Assembly: GCA_964391675.1 (NCBI GenBank)
Contig: CAYMMX010000005.1
Coordinates: 130,532-194,531, forward strand
Direction: 5' to 3'
From: CAYMMX01 sp964391675
GTDB lineage: Bacteria; Cyanobacteriota; Vampirovibrionia; Gastranaerophilales; Gastranaerophilaceae
DNA length: 64,000 nt
Shown: in pieces, positions 8,069 through 17,721 of the stretch
Numbering within the stretch: position 1 is the stretch's first letter
Layout: every line of letters begins with the position of its first letter
Program-made: the position numbers and the translations under genes
The notes under the pieces: model-generated
Told to the model about the DNA's origin: nothing
What the model saw: the letters and a program-made list of their open reading frames with translations, nothing else
Databases searched by the model: none

Positions 8069-8702
8069 AGTCTTTCAAATTACAAAGCTGACAAACATCA
8101 GGATTATGAAATCCCTGTTCAAATTTCCCAACTAAAAGACCAAGTGTAAATATAGCAATAAACACATCAAGCAAAACCCCCAAACTTATAATCATGGGCA
8201 TCTCTTTGGCGACAGAGAAAGAAAGTAAGAATATTCCGTTCTCAAGCATAGCAAAACCTACCACGTGAGTTATTAATTTTTTCTTTGTTGTTATAAAGAA
8301 AAAGCTGATTATTATTGTTGAAATCGCTATCCCGAAATATAAAGTTGAAACATTATTTAAATATTCACTGTGAATATTTGATACAAGTAAACCACCTAAA
8401 AAAATGAAACTTGAAACCGCTAAAGAATAAAAATGCGGGAATCTTGGATCAGAGTCTCTTTTAATGTTATTTTTCAATGCAACATGTTTTAAAAATCCCG
8501 GTACTAGAACAGCTTTTATGACAAATGTTTCTACTATCAAGAACAAGAACATCATTAATTCATGTTGATGATGATAAAATATCGTAATTAAACAAAGCAA
8601 GCCACCTTGTACTCTTAGCATATTTATTTGTGCCAAAGTTCTGCTTGATGTAGCCATATAAAGAATAGAAAATCCAAATAATAAAACTAATAAAGTAATC
8701 AA
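8052..8702 (-). CDS. ehrC: HyfE-like membrane subunit of Ehr complex
   Basis: 216 residues with about six to seven hydrophobic segments, matching HyfE, a NuoK-related membrane subunit. LENGIFLLSFS (about 151-161) carries the buried glutamate typical of NuoK/HyfE/MrpC. The C-terminal tail is unusual in holding four Cys (CQLCNLKDCDCNE), possibly a metal site. The start is TTG at 8702, overlapping the TGA of the preceding gene, with GGAGG seven bases upstream. It is part of the six-gene operon. Confidence 0.8.
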   Translation of the reverse strand: MITLLVLLFGFSILYMATSSRTLAQINMLRVQGGLLCLITIFYHHQHELMMFLFLIVETFVIKAVLVPGFLKHVALKNNIKRDSDPRFPHFYSLAVSSFIFLGGLLVSNIHSEYLNNVSTLYFGIAISTIIISFFFITTKKKLITHVVGFAMLENGIFLLSFSVAKEMPMIISLGVLLDVFIAIFTLGLLVGKFEQGFHNPDVCQLCNLKDCDCNE

Positions 8703-9574
8703 ATCAAGCCTCCGTAAAGATTTAAAAGTGATAACGCCATTATAATAAGCGCAATAGTAATTAAGACAAACGTATATTCAATGATATGAGTTAGCCTTAA
8801 TCTTGCCGATATTGACTCGATAAGACCTATAATTAAAGATATTGTAAGTATTACTATGCCTGTTCCTAAAATTGATTGAGGAGCCAATAAGGATGCAATC
8901 AGACCTGTAAAAAGTAACATTTTTAGTGCATTTGAATAAGAAATAAACGCTAAGTCAACTCCTGAATTATCTAGAACCATTGCTTCGTGTATCATTGTTA
9001 GCTCCAAGTGAGTTGTAGGGTCATCAACAGGAGTTCTTGATCCTTCTATTAATATCATTAAAAATAGTGCAATCGTAGCAAGTAAAATAATTAACAACCA
9101 GACTTTACTATTGAAAGATAAAATTTTTGATAAACTTTCAAAAGAATAAATATGTCCTACAGCGCAAATTGATGAAATTATTATAAAAAAGGCGGGTTCA
9201 ATAAGTGATGTATAGCTTGCTTCTCTACTTGCTCCCATTCCTTCAAAACTTGAGCCCGTATCCATCGCTGCAGTTATACTGAAAAATTTACCTAATGCTA
9301 AAATATAAGCGAATAAAATAAAATCTCCTTGAAAATGAAAAATACACACTAAAGAACAAGCCATAACAATACAAGCAAGGTTTATTGTTGGTGCTATTTG
9401 AAAAATAAATGAAGTAGTTTCACTTATCACAATCCCCTTTTTTATTAATTTGAAAAAATCAAAGTATGGTTGAAAAATGGATGCCCCTTGACGTCCTGAT
9501 ACGAGAGCTTTTGTTTTATTTATTATACCAATAAACAAAAATGGTAAAATTAGAAGCATTATAAATTTAATCAT
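8699..9574 (-). CDS. ehrB: HyfC/NuoH-like membrane subunit of Ehr complex
   Basis: About 291 residues from the ATG at 9574, with eight or so membrane segments. It is the NuoH/HyfC-type subunit that links the membrane and peripheral arms. GRQGASIFQPYFDFFKLIKKG (about 23-43) and EGSRTPVDDPTTHLELTMIHEA (the E-rich cytoplasmic loop, about 181-202) are the hallmark quinone/interface regions. An earlier in-frame start (9658) would overlap the upstream gene by 88 bases; the ATG at 9574 gives an ATGA overlap and has GGCGGTGA upstream, so it is preferred. Confidence 0.85.
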   Translation of the reverse strand: MIKFIMLLILPFLFIGIINKTKALVSGRQGASIFQPYFDFFKLIKKGIVISETTSFIFQIAPTINLACIVMACSLVCIFHFQGDFILFAYILALGKFFSITAAMDTGSSFEGMGASREASYTSLIEPAFFIIISSICAVGHIYSFESLSKILSFNSKVWLLIILLATIALFLMILIEGSRTPVDDPTTHLELTMIHEAMVLDNSGVDLAFISYSNALKMLLFTGLIASLLAPQSILGTGIVILTISLIIGLIESISARLRLTHIIEYTFVLITIALIIMALSLLNLYGGLI

Positions 9575-11535
9575 AATTTCACCGCCATAACTATTGTTAT
9601 TAGCAAAAAAATCAAGCCATACAATAAATATTTTTGAATATTTCCACCTTGTATCCAATAAAATTTTGAGATAATAAGTTTATCAAATTCGACAATTGGT
9701 TTAATAATATAATAGTCAAATATGTCGATTATTTTAGCCTTAAAGTGAGTTTTTTGGGGAAATAATTCTTTTATCGGTTTAAAATCAAGCTCTCGTAAAA
9801 AGAATGGAGTCAAGAAGCCCAAAAATGGTCTTGAAAAAGAATAATTTGAGTATTGCATTTTTGCATTAACATTTTGATATCCGCAATTCCATGTTTTGTA
9901 TTTGTTTACTGTTCTATTTTTCAATAATACTCCTCTTGCAGCTAAAAGAATGCATATTAAAAATAAAAAAACCAAGTTAAATACAGAAATATTTATCAAT
10001 ATTTGATTTGGTATAATTATTGATGTTTTTATAAAAATTAAACAAGGATTGACAAATAATTGCATAAAAAGAATAGGGAATATACCTATTAAAAGTGTAA
10101 ATATTGTTAAAATTCCAATTGGAACTATCATAAATTTTGAGTTATCTTCATTTACTTCTTGAGCTTTGTTACTTTTTGGAGCACCAAGAAATATAGTACT
10201 AAACATATTTGAAAACGCAATTAATGTCATTGCGCCTACAAAAGCAAGTAATCCTATAATTAATAATAAAATAGGAAATAAAAAATGGTTTTTAGAATCC
10301 AACCCGTTAAGTATACTTAAATAAATAAAAAATTCGCTAATGAAACCATTAAATGGTGGTAGTGCACAAATAGCAATAGAACCTGCTAAAAATAGAATTG
10401 CAGTATAAGGCATCGACTTAATTAACCCCCCGAGTTTTTCACAATCCTTTGTATGCACTTTAGAATCAATAGAACCCGCTGCCAAAAATAAAAGAGATTT
10501 AAAAATTGAATGATTTATAATATGAGCGAATACCCCTACAAATCCGAATACAGCCATAAGACTATTCTTATAACATAGCCCAAGCATTCCCAGTCCCAGT
10601 GAAATTGTTATTAACCCAATATTTTCTATTGAAGAATAAGCAAGCATTTTTTTATAATTTCTTTGAGCTGTTGCATATAAAATTCCAAAAAATGCTGAAA
10701 GCAATCCAATAAGTAAAATTATATACGAAATTGATAGAGAGGGAGTTTCGATGTATGTAAGAATCCTTAAAATCCCATAGATTCCTGTTTTAATCATAAC
10801 ACCACTCATTAGTGCCGAAACATGAGATGGTGCAACCGGATGAGCTTTAGGTAGCCAGGTGTGAAGTGGGACAAATCCGGCTTTTATTCCAAATCCAATT
10901 AAAAAGAAAATAAATATAGTATTTGAAAGCTGTCCCTTAAAATCAGTAAAATTAAGGCTTCCTGTTTTTATATTTAATAAAATAAATCCGCAAAATAAGA
11001 GTAAAGCTCCAATTTGCATTGTAATTAAATAATTAATGGCATTTTGTCTGACTTCTTTTTTTTCATTTTCAAATAATAGCAAAAAAAATGAGGATAGACT
11101 CATAATCTCCCAACAGATTAAAAACATTAAAATATTTTGCACAATTACAATAAGTATCATTGAGGGAATAAAAATACCTAAGAAAAAATAATGTGTGGAT
11201 AATTTTTTCCTATATGATTTAAGATATTTGCTTGAATAAATTATTGATAAAAATCCTATTATCAGAATGATAAAAACAAAGATTGATGATAAAGAATCAA
11301 GAACAAATTGGACATTTTCGATTAAGCCGTTAAAATCAATGTTTGAAATTAGTACATTTTGATTAAATAAGGTAATAGTAGTTGGGATTAGCCCCAAAAC
11401 TGTTGCAAGTCCTGAAAATAAAGTAAATATTATTGCTTTATATTTTTCCTTAAAAAGTATTTGGGCTAATCCTGAAAAAACAAATAAAATTATTGAAGTA
11501 AATAAAAATACCATTATCAGTTTAGCTTCTTTCAA
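9571..11535 (-). CDS. ehrA: HyfB/NuoL-like large antiporter subunit of Ehr complex
   Basis: 654 residues with about 15 hydrophobic segments. The NuoL/MrpA-like core contains FGIKAGFVPLHTWLPKAHP (about 216-234; lysine and WLPxAH motif), MLAYSSIENIGLI and NHSIFKSLLF. The extended C-terminal part (about 520-654, with SRPFLGFLTPFF and a final transmembrane helix) is typical of HyfB rather than NuoN. It is the first gene of the operon. The start is a TTG at 11535 behind AGGATAA, or an ATG at 11514. The 144-base upstream gap holds A/T runs repeated as AAAATTTTTTTT at about 11579 and 11618 but no clear promoter. Confidence 0.85.
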   Translation of the reverse strand: MKEAKLIMVFLFTSIILFVFSGLAQILFKEKYKAIIFTLFSGLATVLGLIPTTITLFNQNVLISNIDFNGLIENVQFVLDSLSSIFVFIILIIGFLSIIYSSKYLKSYRKKLSTHYFFLGIFIPSMILIVIVQNILMFLICWEIMSLSSFFLLLFENEKKEVRQNAINYLITMQIGALLLFCGFILLNIKTGSLNFTDFKGQLSNTIFIFFLIGFGIKAGFVPLHTWLPKAHPVAPSHVSALMSGVMIKTGIYGILRILTYIETPSLSISYIILLIGLLSAFFGILYATAQRNYKKMLAYSSIENIGLITISLGLGMLGLCYKNSLMAVFGFVGVFAHIINHSIFKSLLFLAAGSIDSKVHTKDCEKLGGLIKSMPYTAILFLAGSIAICALPPFNGFISEFFIYLSILNGLDSKNHFLFPILLLIIGLLAFVGAMTLIAFSNMFSTIFLGAPKSNKAQEVNEDNSKFMIVPIGILTIFTLLIGIFPILFMQLFVNPCLIFIKTSIIIPNQILINISVFNLVFLFLICILLAARGVLLKNRTVNKYKTWNCGYQNVNAKMQYSNYSFSRPFLGFLTPFFLRELDFKPIKELFPQKTHFKAKIIDIFDYYIIKPIVEFDKLIISKFYWIQGGNIQKYLLYGLIFLLITIVMAVKL

Positions 11536-11678
11536 TAAAATTATCCTGCTAAAATATCAAAATGCAAGAAAATTCTGCAAAATTTTTTTTAGATGCGTTA
11601 TTTAGCGAAGCTCTATAAAATTTTTTTTGATTTTTATACAAATTAGGCTACAAAAACTTAGAAAGAATTAATCCCGAG

Positions 11679-11981
11679 TTAATCTTTTTTCCCTATTTCT
11701 AAAATAGTATCCATCATATCCATTTTAGATTCAATTACATTTACTTCTGCGGACACAGTGATTTCTGCTAATACACTTGCTAATACTAAATCAACAAGAT
11801 TATCCTCTCCCGAATTAAACTTTTCTAATTCGTTTAATAATTTTGCTTCTGAGCTTATAATCGCTTGGTCCTCCTTATAAAAAGAGTTTAAAGATTCAAA
11901 TTTCTCAATCTCTGATCGTTGTGATGTAGAAACCTCTGGTTGAAAAATATTGCTATTAATATTATTAACACCTAAAACCAT
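11679..11981 (-). CDS. Small protein of unknown function
   Basis: 100 residues, not recognised. The start at 11981 has AAAGGT upstream. The N-terminal half is polar with many Asn, Ser and Glu residues. The C-terminal 45 residues form an amphipathic helical segment (LASVLAEITVSAEVNVIE, then KMDMMDTILEIGKKD). This layout loosely resembles small rod or hook-basal-body proteins (FliE, YscI), but no supporting neighbours exist here, so I do not assign it. It lies upstream of the Ehr operon on the same strand, 143 bases away, with no terminator seen between them. It is divergent from the GAF protein. Confidence 0.5.
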   Translation of the reverse strand: MVLGVNNINSNIFQPEVSTSQRSEIEKFESLNSFYKEDQAIISSEAKLLNELEKFNSGEDNLVDLVLASVLAEITVSAEVNVIESKMDMMDTILEIGKKD

Positions 11982-12123
11982 TGTTTTTACCTTTATGATT
12001 TATTAATATATAGTTTTGTTCCACAAAAAAATATATTTTAAACTTCAGAAAATTCTTTTTATAAATTATTTAATAGCCTGATTAGGGTTTTTAATTATTT
12101 CTAAAATTGCTTAAACTATAACA

Positions 12124-15100
12124 ATGGATATTTTGGAAATGATAAAAATGTTTAATAATCGTAAAAAAATAAATTTGTCGGATTTAATAGATATAAATTT
12201 TTTGCAAGAATTGCAAGATGACTTTTCTAATACTTTAGATGTAGCAAGTATTACTGTTGATGATAAAGGACCAATTACAAAACCAAGTAATTTTACAAAT
12301 TTTTGCACAAAACATATAAGAGCAAATGAATTAGGTGCTCAAAAATGCAATCAATGCGACATAGAGGGTGAAGCTTTAGCAAAAGAAAAAGGAGAACCTG
12401 TAATTTATACTTGCCATGCCGGTCTTACTCATTTTGTTGTTCCTATAATAGTTAAAGGAAAGCATGTTGCTTCAATTTTAGGCGGGCAAATTTCTAGTAT
12501 CAAACCAGATGAAAAACATTTTAAAAATATTGCTAAGCAACTGGGTATTGAAAAAGAACATGAATATATAGAAGACTTAAGAAAAATTAAAGTGATTCCT
12601 GAAAAAAACATTAAAGCTGCTGTAAAGTTACTTTCTCTTGTTGCAAATTCAATCTCAAAAATAGCACACAAAAATTATGAACTAATAGAAAAAAACCAAA
12701 GAGAAACGCTTACAGAAAAAATAATTAAAAAAATTAGAAGTACACTTGACGCAGAGGATGTTAAAGAATATTTTCTCGAAATTGCTCAAGAATATTTTGG
12801 ATCGGATAGATGTATCTTTGCCGATTATGATAAAACTACAAAAAAATTTATACCTTTTAGTCGTGAAAAATTAAAATCTCCTGACATAAAAAGTTTAATG
12901 GGTGTCGACTTAGAAGAAGTATTTCCTGAGTTTTGTGCAAAATTAAAAAAGGGGAAAGACATTATTATTAGAGATTTAGAAAAAACTCTATCAAGAAAAA
13001 GCCTTTTAGGATATAAAGCTGTAAAAACACTAAAAGAAAGTGATGCAAAATCTGACTACGGGCTTTTAGTAAAATGCAGAGATGAAATCGTAGGAATTCT
13101 TATACTTCACTTTATAAAAGAAAAAAATGTTTTAAGTCATGATGAATTTGACTTTTTAAAAATTATAAGAGAGCATGCAGGAGCGGCACTTTGCCAATCT
13201 GAATTATATGAAATAACTAAACAACAAGCTGAAAGAGAAAGAATATTAGGGGGTATAAATAACCACATAAGAAGCTCTTTAGATCTTAAAGATATTAAGC
13301 ATGAAATAGTTAATCAAATTGGAACATTTTTAAATGCTGACAGAGTTGTTGTTGCTTACTATGATTATAAAGTCAATAATTATATTGTTTCAAAAGAAGG
13401 AGAATACTTATCCTCTGATAATGTAAAAACTCTTGTCGGAATTGATTTTGCAGGTACTCCAGGATTTGCTGAATATATAAGAAATATTCATTTTCAAGGT
13501 AAAGATATTATTTTTAATGATCTTGATAAATATCTTGATGAAAATGATTTTAGGAATACAGGAGTTGAAACTTTCTATCGTGATTTTGGATTTATTTCAT
13601 CAGCAGCAATAAATATGTATTATGAAGATACATTTATAGGTGATTTAGTAGTAACATTCGAAAATAAAAAAAAATTTACTGATGAAGAAATCAAATTCCT
13701 TAAAGCAATAGCAGACCAGGCAGGTGTTGCTTTTCATCAAGCAAAATTATTTGACGAAAAACAGCGTATGGCAGAAAATGAAAAATTTTTAAGGCAAATA
13801 ATGTTATCTTCTGTAGAAAGTTTTAATTTTAAAGAAATTGTTAATTTAATAGTAACAGAAGCTGGAAAATATTTTAAAGCTGACAGATGTTTTTTTATTA
13901 AAATTGATCAAGAAACTACCACAAATAACCCTATGGAAATATATTCAGAATATCTTTCATCAAAAAACATTGTATCTCATTATTTAAGAAAACCGAAAAA
14001 AGAAGAAATAGAAGATTTTATTAAAATCGGACAAAAACGCGGGAATGATATTGTTAATGATATAACTAAGGCAGATTTGCCTGATATAACAAAAAAATTC
14101 TTGATAGATGAATTATCAGTAAAATCATATTTAAACGCTCCGGTTTATTATGGTGATATTAATTACGGCGGATTAGTTTTACATTATGTTAATGATTTTA
14201 AAACATTTACTCAGGAAGATATTTATATGGCTAATGCTATTGCAAATCAAACAGCCACTGTTATTAATCAGTTAAAACTCTATGAAGAGCAAAAAAGCAC
14301 TGCTGAAAGAGAATCTTTATTGCGAAATATATCCGAAACAATTAGAAGTACACTTGATATAAATAAAACGAAGAAATCCATTATCGAAACAATTGGCAAA
14401 ACTTTAAAGACAGACAGATGTTTTATTACTGAATATGATAATAAAAAAAATAAGTTTTTAATCGTTGAAGATGAATATTTATCTTCTAATAATGTAATTG
14501 AATATAAAGGATTTGATTCTGAAATAGAAGTCCCGCATTTTATGGAGGCTTTCAAGCAAGGAAAAACATTATTTATTAATAATAAAGAGATTTTTATTGA
14601 TTCAGAAAACAGAGATTTTACGATTGAAAAGAAAGCTATTGAAAAATTTAATGTTAATTCTGCCTTTAGTTGTCCGTTAAATTATAAAGATCAATTTTTA
14701 GGTGTATTATCGACTCATTATATTCGAGAACACTATATAAATGAAGATGAGATTAATTTAATAAAAACTATTGCTAATCAAGTAGCAACAGCAATTCATC
14801 AGGCAAGATTATATAAAGAAACCCAAGAACTTGCAAAAAGAGAAATGCTTCTGAGAAATATAACCGAAACGGTAAGAAAATCTCTTAATTTTGATGAAAC
14901 AAAAAGACAAATTGTTAATATCATCGGAGAAACATTAAAAGCGGATAGATGTTTTATTATTGAATATAACAAATCTAATGATAAGTTTTTAATTCCCAAT
15001 GAAGAATATTTGTCATCAAGTAATATTCTTTCTTATAAGGGTGTAGATTTAAACGAACATGTACCTAGTTTGTTTGCAGAATTTAAAAAAGGAAAAAAAT

Positions 15101-16122
15101 TGGTTATAAATAAAAACGGTTCTACTTTAAATGATGAAAAAGTAGACTTTGAACAGGAAAAGTTTGAAGATGTAAGAAAAGCTATTGAAAAATATAAAGT
15201 ATATTCTTGTCTGGTTTTTCCTCTATACTATTCGGACGAATTTCTTGGAGATTTAGTACTACATTATGTTGAAGTTCAACATGAAATTGGGGAAGATGAA
15301 ACTAATTTTTTGAGTTTAGTTTCAAACCAAATAGCCTTGGCTTTATATCAATCTAAATTATATCAAAAGGTACAACTACAAGCCGAAAGGGAAAGAATTA
15401 GCAGAAATATTGTAGAAATTTTAAGAAGTACTTTAGATAAAAATATGATAGAACACTTATTTGTCAGAAATATTGGTAAATATTTCAATGCGGATAGGGT
15501 ATTCTTCTCAGAATTTAACAATAAAGAGGGGAAATATATGCCAATTTTAGAACAATCTGAGTATTTATCAAGCATTGAGGAAAAAAGTTTTGCATGTTAT
15601 GATTTTTCAAATGAAACTACGAGCGGACATATTCAACCATTATTAGAAAAAAGAGAAATACTCATTCCAAACTGGGCAGGATATATAGAAAAAAATTCTA
15701 AAACTCCTGAATTATTGGCTTTATATAAAGAAGCAAATACAAAATCAACGTATAGTTTCCCGGTTTTGTATGAAGGTCGTATAATGGGATATTTTTGCAT
15801 TGAATTTACTCATAAAATAAATGAATTGCTGGATGAAGATATAAACAGGATTAGAAATATCTGTACTCAAGCAGGCATTGCATTGTATCATGCAGAATTA
15901 TATTTAGAAGCACAACAAGCCTTGCAGTCAAAAGAAGAACTTATCTCTAAAGTAAAAATAGGTATAGAAAAACCTGTAGATGAGATACTAAAAACGTCAA
16001 GAGTTTTATCAGAACTAGAACTTGAACGTGACAAGCAAAGAGAATACTTAAATAACATTATTAACAGTTGCAATCAATTATTGGAATTGACAAGGGATAT
16101 TTCTAACATTAAAAATGATTAG
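12124..16122 (+). CDS. PocR-domain sensor with six tandem GAF domains and a His-less HisKA-like end
   Basis: 1332 residues. Residues about 18-185 match the PocR ligand-sensing domain: three Cys in HIRANELGAQKCNQCDI, TCHAGLTHF, and GGQI. Six GAF domains follow at about 180-residue spacing, beginning near 192, 368, 548, 725, 903 and 1085. Each has an (A/S/T)DR(C/V) strand and, in five of six, an EYLSS motif. The DR motif is phytochrome/cyanobacteriochrome-like, but no chromophore-binding Cys-His is seen. The last 65 residues (about 1268-1332) look like the two helices of a HisKA dimerisation domain, but the phospho-accepting His is absent and no ATPase domain follows. It could therefore act as a sensor scaffold for another kinase. 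The start could be the ATG at 12148, whose GGAA is better placed. Confidence 0.85.
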   Translation: MDILEMIKMFNNRKKINLSDLIDINFLQELQDDFSNTLDVASITVDDKGPITKPSNFTNFCTKHIRANELGAQKCNQCDIEGEALAKEKGEPVIYTCHAGLTHFVVPIIVKGKHVASILGGQISSIKPDEKHFKNIAKQLGIEKEHEYIEDLRKIKVIPEKNIKAAVKLLSLVANSISKIAHKNYELIEKNQRETLTEKIIKKIRSTLDAEDVKEYFLEIAQEYFGSDRCIFADYDKTTKKFIPFSREKLKSPDIKSLMGVDLEEVFPEFCAKLKKGKDIIIRDLEKTLSRKSLLGYKAVKTLKESDAKSDYGLLVKCRDEIVGILILHFIKEKNVLSHDEFDFLKIIREHAGAALCQSELYEITKQQAERERILGGINNHIRSSLDLKDIKHEIVNQIGTFLNADRVVVAYYDYKVNNYIVSKEGEYLSSDNVKTLVGIDFAGTPGFAEYIRNIHFQGKDIIFNDLDKYLDENDFRNTGVETFYRDFGFISSAAINMYYEDTFIGDLVVTFENKKKFTDEEIKFLKAIADQAGVAFHQAKLFDEKQRMAENEKFLRQIMLSSVESFNFKEIVNLIVTEAGKYFKADRCFFIKIDQETTTNNPMEIYSEYLSSKNIVSHYLRKPKKEEIEDFIKIGQKRGNDIVNDITKADLPDITKKFLIDELSVKSYLNAPVYYGDINYGGLVLHYVNDFKTFTQEDIYMANAIANQTATVINQLKLYEEQKSTAERESLLRNISETIRSTLDINKTKKSIIETIGKTLKTDRCFITEYDNKKNKFLIVEDEYLSSNNVIEYKGFDSEIEVPHFMEAFKQGKTLFINNKEIFIDSENRDFTIEKKAIEKFNVNSAFSCPLNYKDQFLGVLSTHYIREHYINEDEINLIKTIANQVATAIHQARLYKETQELAKREMLLRNITETVRKSLNFDETKRQIVNIIGETLKADRCFIIEYNKSNDKFLIPNEEYLSSSNILSYKGVDLNEHVPSLFAEFKKGKKLVINKNGSTLNDEKVDFEQEKFEDVRKAIEKYKVYSCLVFPLYYSDEFLGDLVLHYVEVQHEIGEDETNFLSLVSNQIALALYQSKLYQKVQLQAERERISRNIVEILRSTLDKNMIEHLFVRNIGKYFNADRVFFSEFNNKEGKYMPILEQSEYLSSIEEKSFACYDFSNETTSGHIQPLLEKREILIPNWAGYIEKNSKTPELLALYKEANTKSTYSFPVLYEGRIMGYFCIEFTHKINELLDEDINRIRNICTQAGIALYHAELYLEAQQALQSKEELISKVKIGIEKPVDEILKTSRVLSELELERDKQREYLNNIINSCNQLLELTRDISNIKND

Positions 16123-16207
16123 ATGCCTATAATATTACTCAAAACCTAAAATATCTTTTATTTTGATAACTATAGTATTTATAAATTCATCTAGACATCT
16201 GTTTTAA

Positions 16208-17629
16208 TTAATCAAGTTTCAAAGCTTGGTAAATTACGCCTGTTTCATAAATTAATGTAATTAAATCCTCTTGAAGCTCAAATTGTTTATTTACTACATC
16301 TAATCTTGCATTGTTAAGATTATATTGAGAATCTATTACTGCAACAAAAGGTAATTGTGCATTATTCCAATTTTTTCTTATAAGGATTTGGCTTTCTTCG
16401 GCTGTTATTTGTGCTATTTTTGCGTCTTCAAGTTTTTTTATGTCACTGTCAACGCGGGTATAAATTTCATAAACTTTAAAATTTACTTCTTTTTTAAATC
16501 CTTCTAATTGTTCTTTTGCTTCTTCTGTCAAATATTTTGCCTTTCTAACTCCATGTATTCTCTTGTTACCGTCAAATATGTTCCATCTGAAATATGCTGC
16601 TGCAATGTAGTTATTTCCAAGTCCCCCGAAAGGGTAGTAAGGGCTGTAAAAATTATATGATGCAATTGCGTTTAATGTGGGATACCAGTCGGCTTGTTCA
16701 TGTTTTATGTTATTTTTTGTATTTTCAACTCTTATTTCCATTGCCTTTACATCGCTTCTGAATAATGCAATACTCTGATAACAGCATAAATCATTGCTAA
16801 ATTTTATCTCAGGGATCGAATCTGATATTTCTACCGAATTTTCAATACCCAAAAGCAAGCCCAAACTTTTTTTTGCAATTTCTAATCTTGTATTTTCCAT
16901 ATTCATTTTTTCTTCAACTTCTTCGACAGCTGATTGAGCTCTGATAATATCAGAATAAAGTCCATTCTTTTTTTCATATCGCTCTTGTGCTATTTTAAGG
17001 TGTTCTTTTGAATCTTCAATGCATTCTTTTATAACTTTTATTGTATCTTTGTGTTTATTTATTTTAATACATGCCTGAGTAACTTGATTAATCAATTCTT
17101 CTTTTTTTCTTATATATAAGTATTCACTTGCAGAATATTCTTTTTTTGTCATTTGAAAAGATACAAAAGATTTTTTGTCAAAAAATGTTTGTTCAATAGA
17201 TAATGAAGTAAGAAAGTTACGAATAGCACCCGGATAATCAAGTGTTCCAAAAGATAAATCTTTCATTGTCAAATTTGTTTGGTTTAGCTTCATTGCAAAA
17301 GCCTCTATGGGATTATTTGAAACCATAAAACTTTCAAGAAATTTAGCATGGGGAAGCAAATCACTTTTTGCAATTCCTACATCTTCTGCAATAGCAAGAA
17401 GATGATTTCTGAGAGCTTTTATATTATTATTATTCTCCAGTGAATATTTCACTGTATCATGGAATGACATAATACAGGGAAGATTTTCACTTGAAGATAT
17501 AGATTGACTTAAAATATCTTTGGCATAGACTTCTAAATGGCAAAGATTCAAAATTAATATTATTAGTATAATAATAAATTCTTTTTTCAATTTACTCTGC
17601 CAAAACCTTAATACTGAACTTAGATTCAT
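16208..17629 (-). CDS. TolC-like outer membrane efflux protein
   Basis: 473 residues, typical for the OEP/TolC family of outer-membrane trimeric channels with a periplasmic coiled-coil tunnel. A long N-terminal signal region (hydrophobic at about 17-35, then VYAK) is followed by two repeats of long helices (about 60-265 and 290-465). SDLLPHAKFLES and QADWYPTLNAIASYNFYSP are the paired strand-entry motifs, and YFRWNIFDGNKR is the second-repeat signature. It sits 92 bases downstream of the TpsA gene on the same strand with only a weak hairpin between, so they may be cotranscribed. No inner-membrane pump or adaptor lies nearby; the partner must be elsewhere. Confidence 0.85.
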   Translation of the reverse strand: MNLSSVLRFWQSKLKKEFIIILIILILNLCHLEVYAKDILSQSISSSENLPCIMSFHDTVKYSLENNNNIKALRNHLLAIAEDVGIAKSDLLPHAKFLESFMVSNNPIEAFAMKLNQTNLTMKDLSFGTLDYPGAIRNFLTSLSIEQTFFDKKSFVSFQMTKKEYSASEYLYIRKKEELINQVTQACIKINKHKDTIKVIKECIEDSKEHLKIAQERYEKKNGLYSDIIRAQSAVEEVEEKMNMENTRLEIAKKSLGLLLGIENSVEISDSIPEIKFSNDLCCYQSIALFRSDVKAMEIRVENTKNNIKHEQADWYPTLNAIASYNFYSPYYPFGGLGNNYIAAAYFRWNIFDGNKRIHGVRKAKYLTEEAKEQLEGFKKEVNFKVYEIYTRVDSDIKKLEDAKIAQITAEESQILIRKNWNNAQLPFVAVIDSQYNLNNARLDVVNKQFELQEDLITLIYETGVIYQALKLD

Positions 17630-17721
17630 TTATATTAAGGGAATTTTAATCCCCCTATTTAACTATTTTTTGTAAATAGAGTTAGTTTTCTGCTTCTATA
17701 ACTTCGGGAATTGATACCAAG

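Noticed and set aside
11679..11981. Type III secretion/flagellar rod protein (FliE or YscI type)
   Set aside because: Only the general layout of the C-terminal helix fits; no flagellar or secretion genes are nearby.
12124..16122. Bilin-binding phytochrome or cyanobacteriochrome
   Set aside because: GAF domains lack the chromophore-ligating Cys-His; only the Asp-Arg strand motif is shared.
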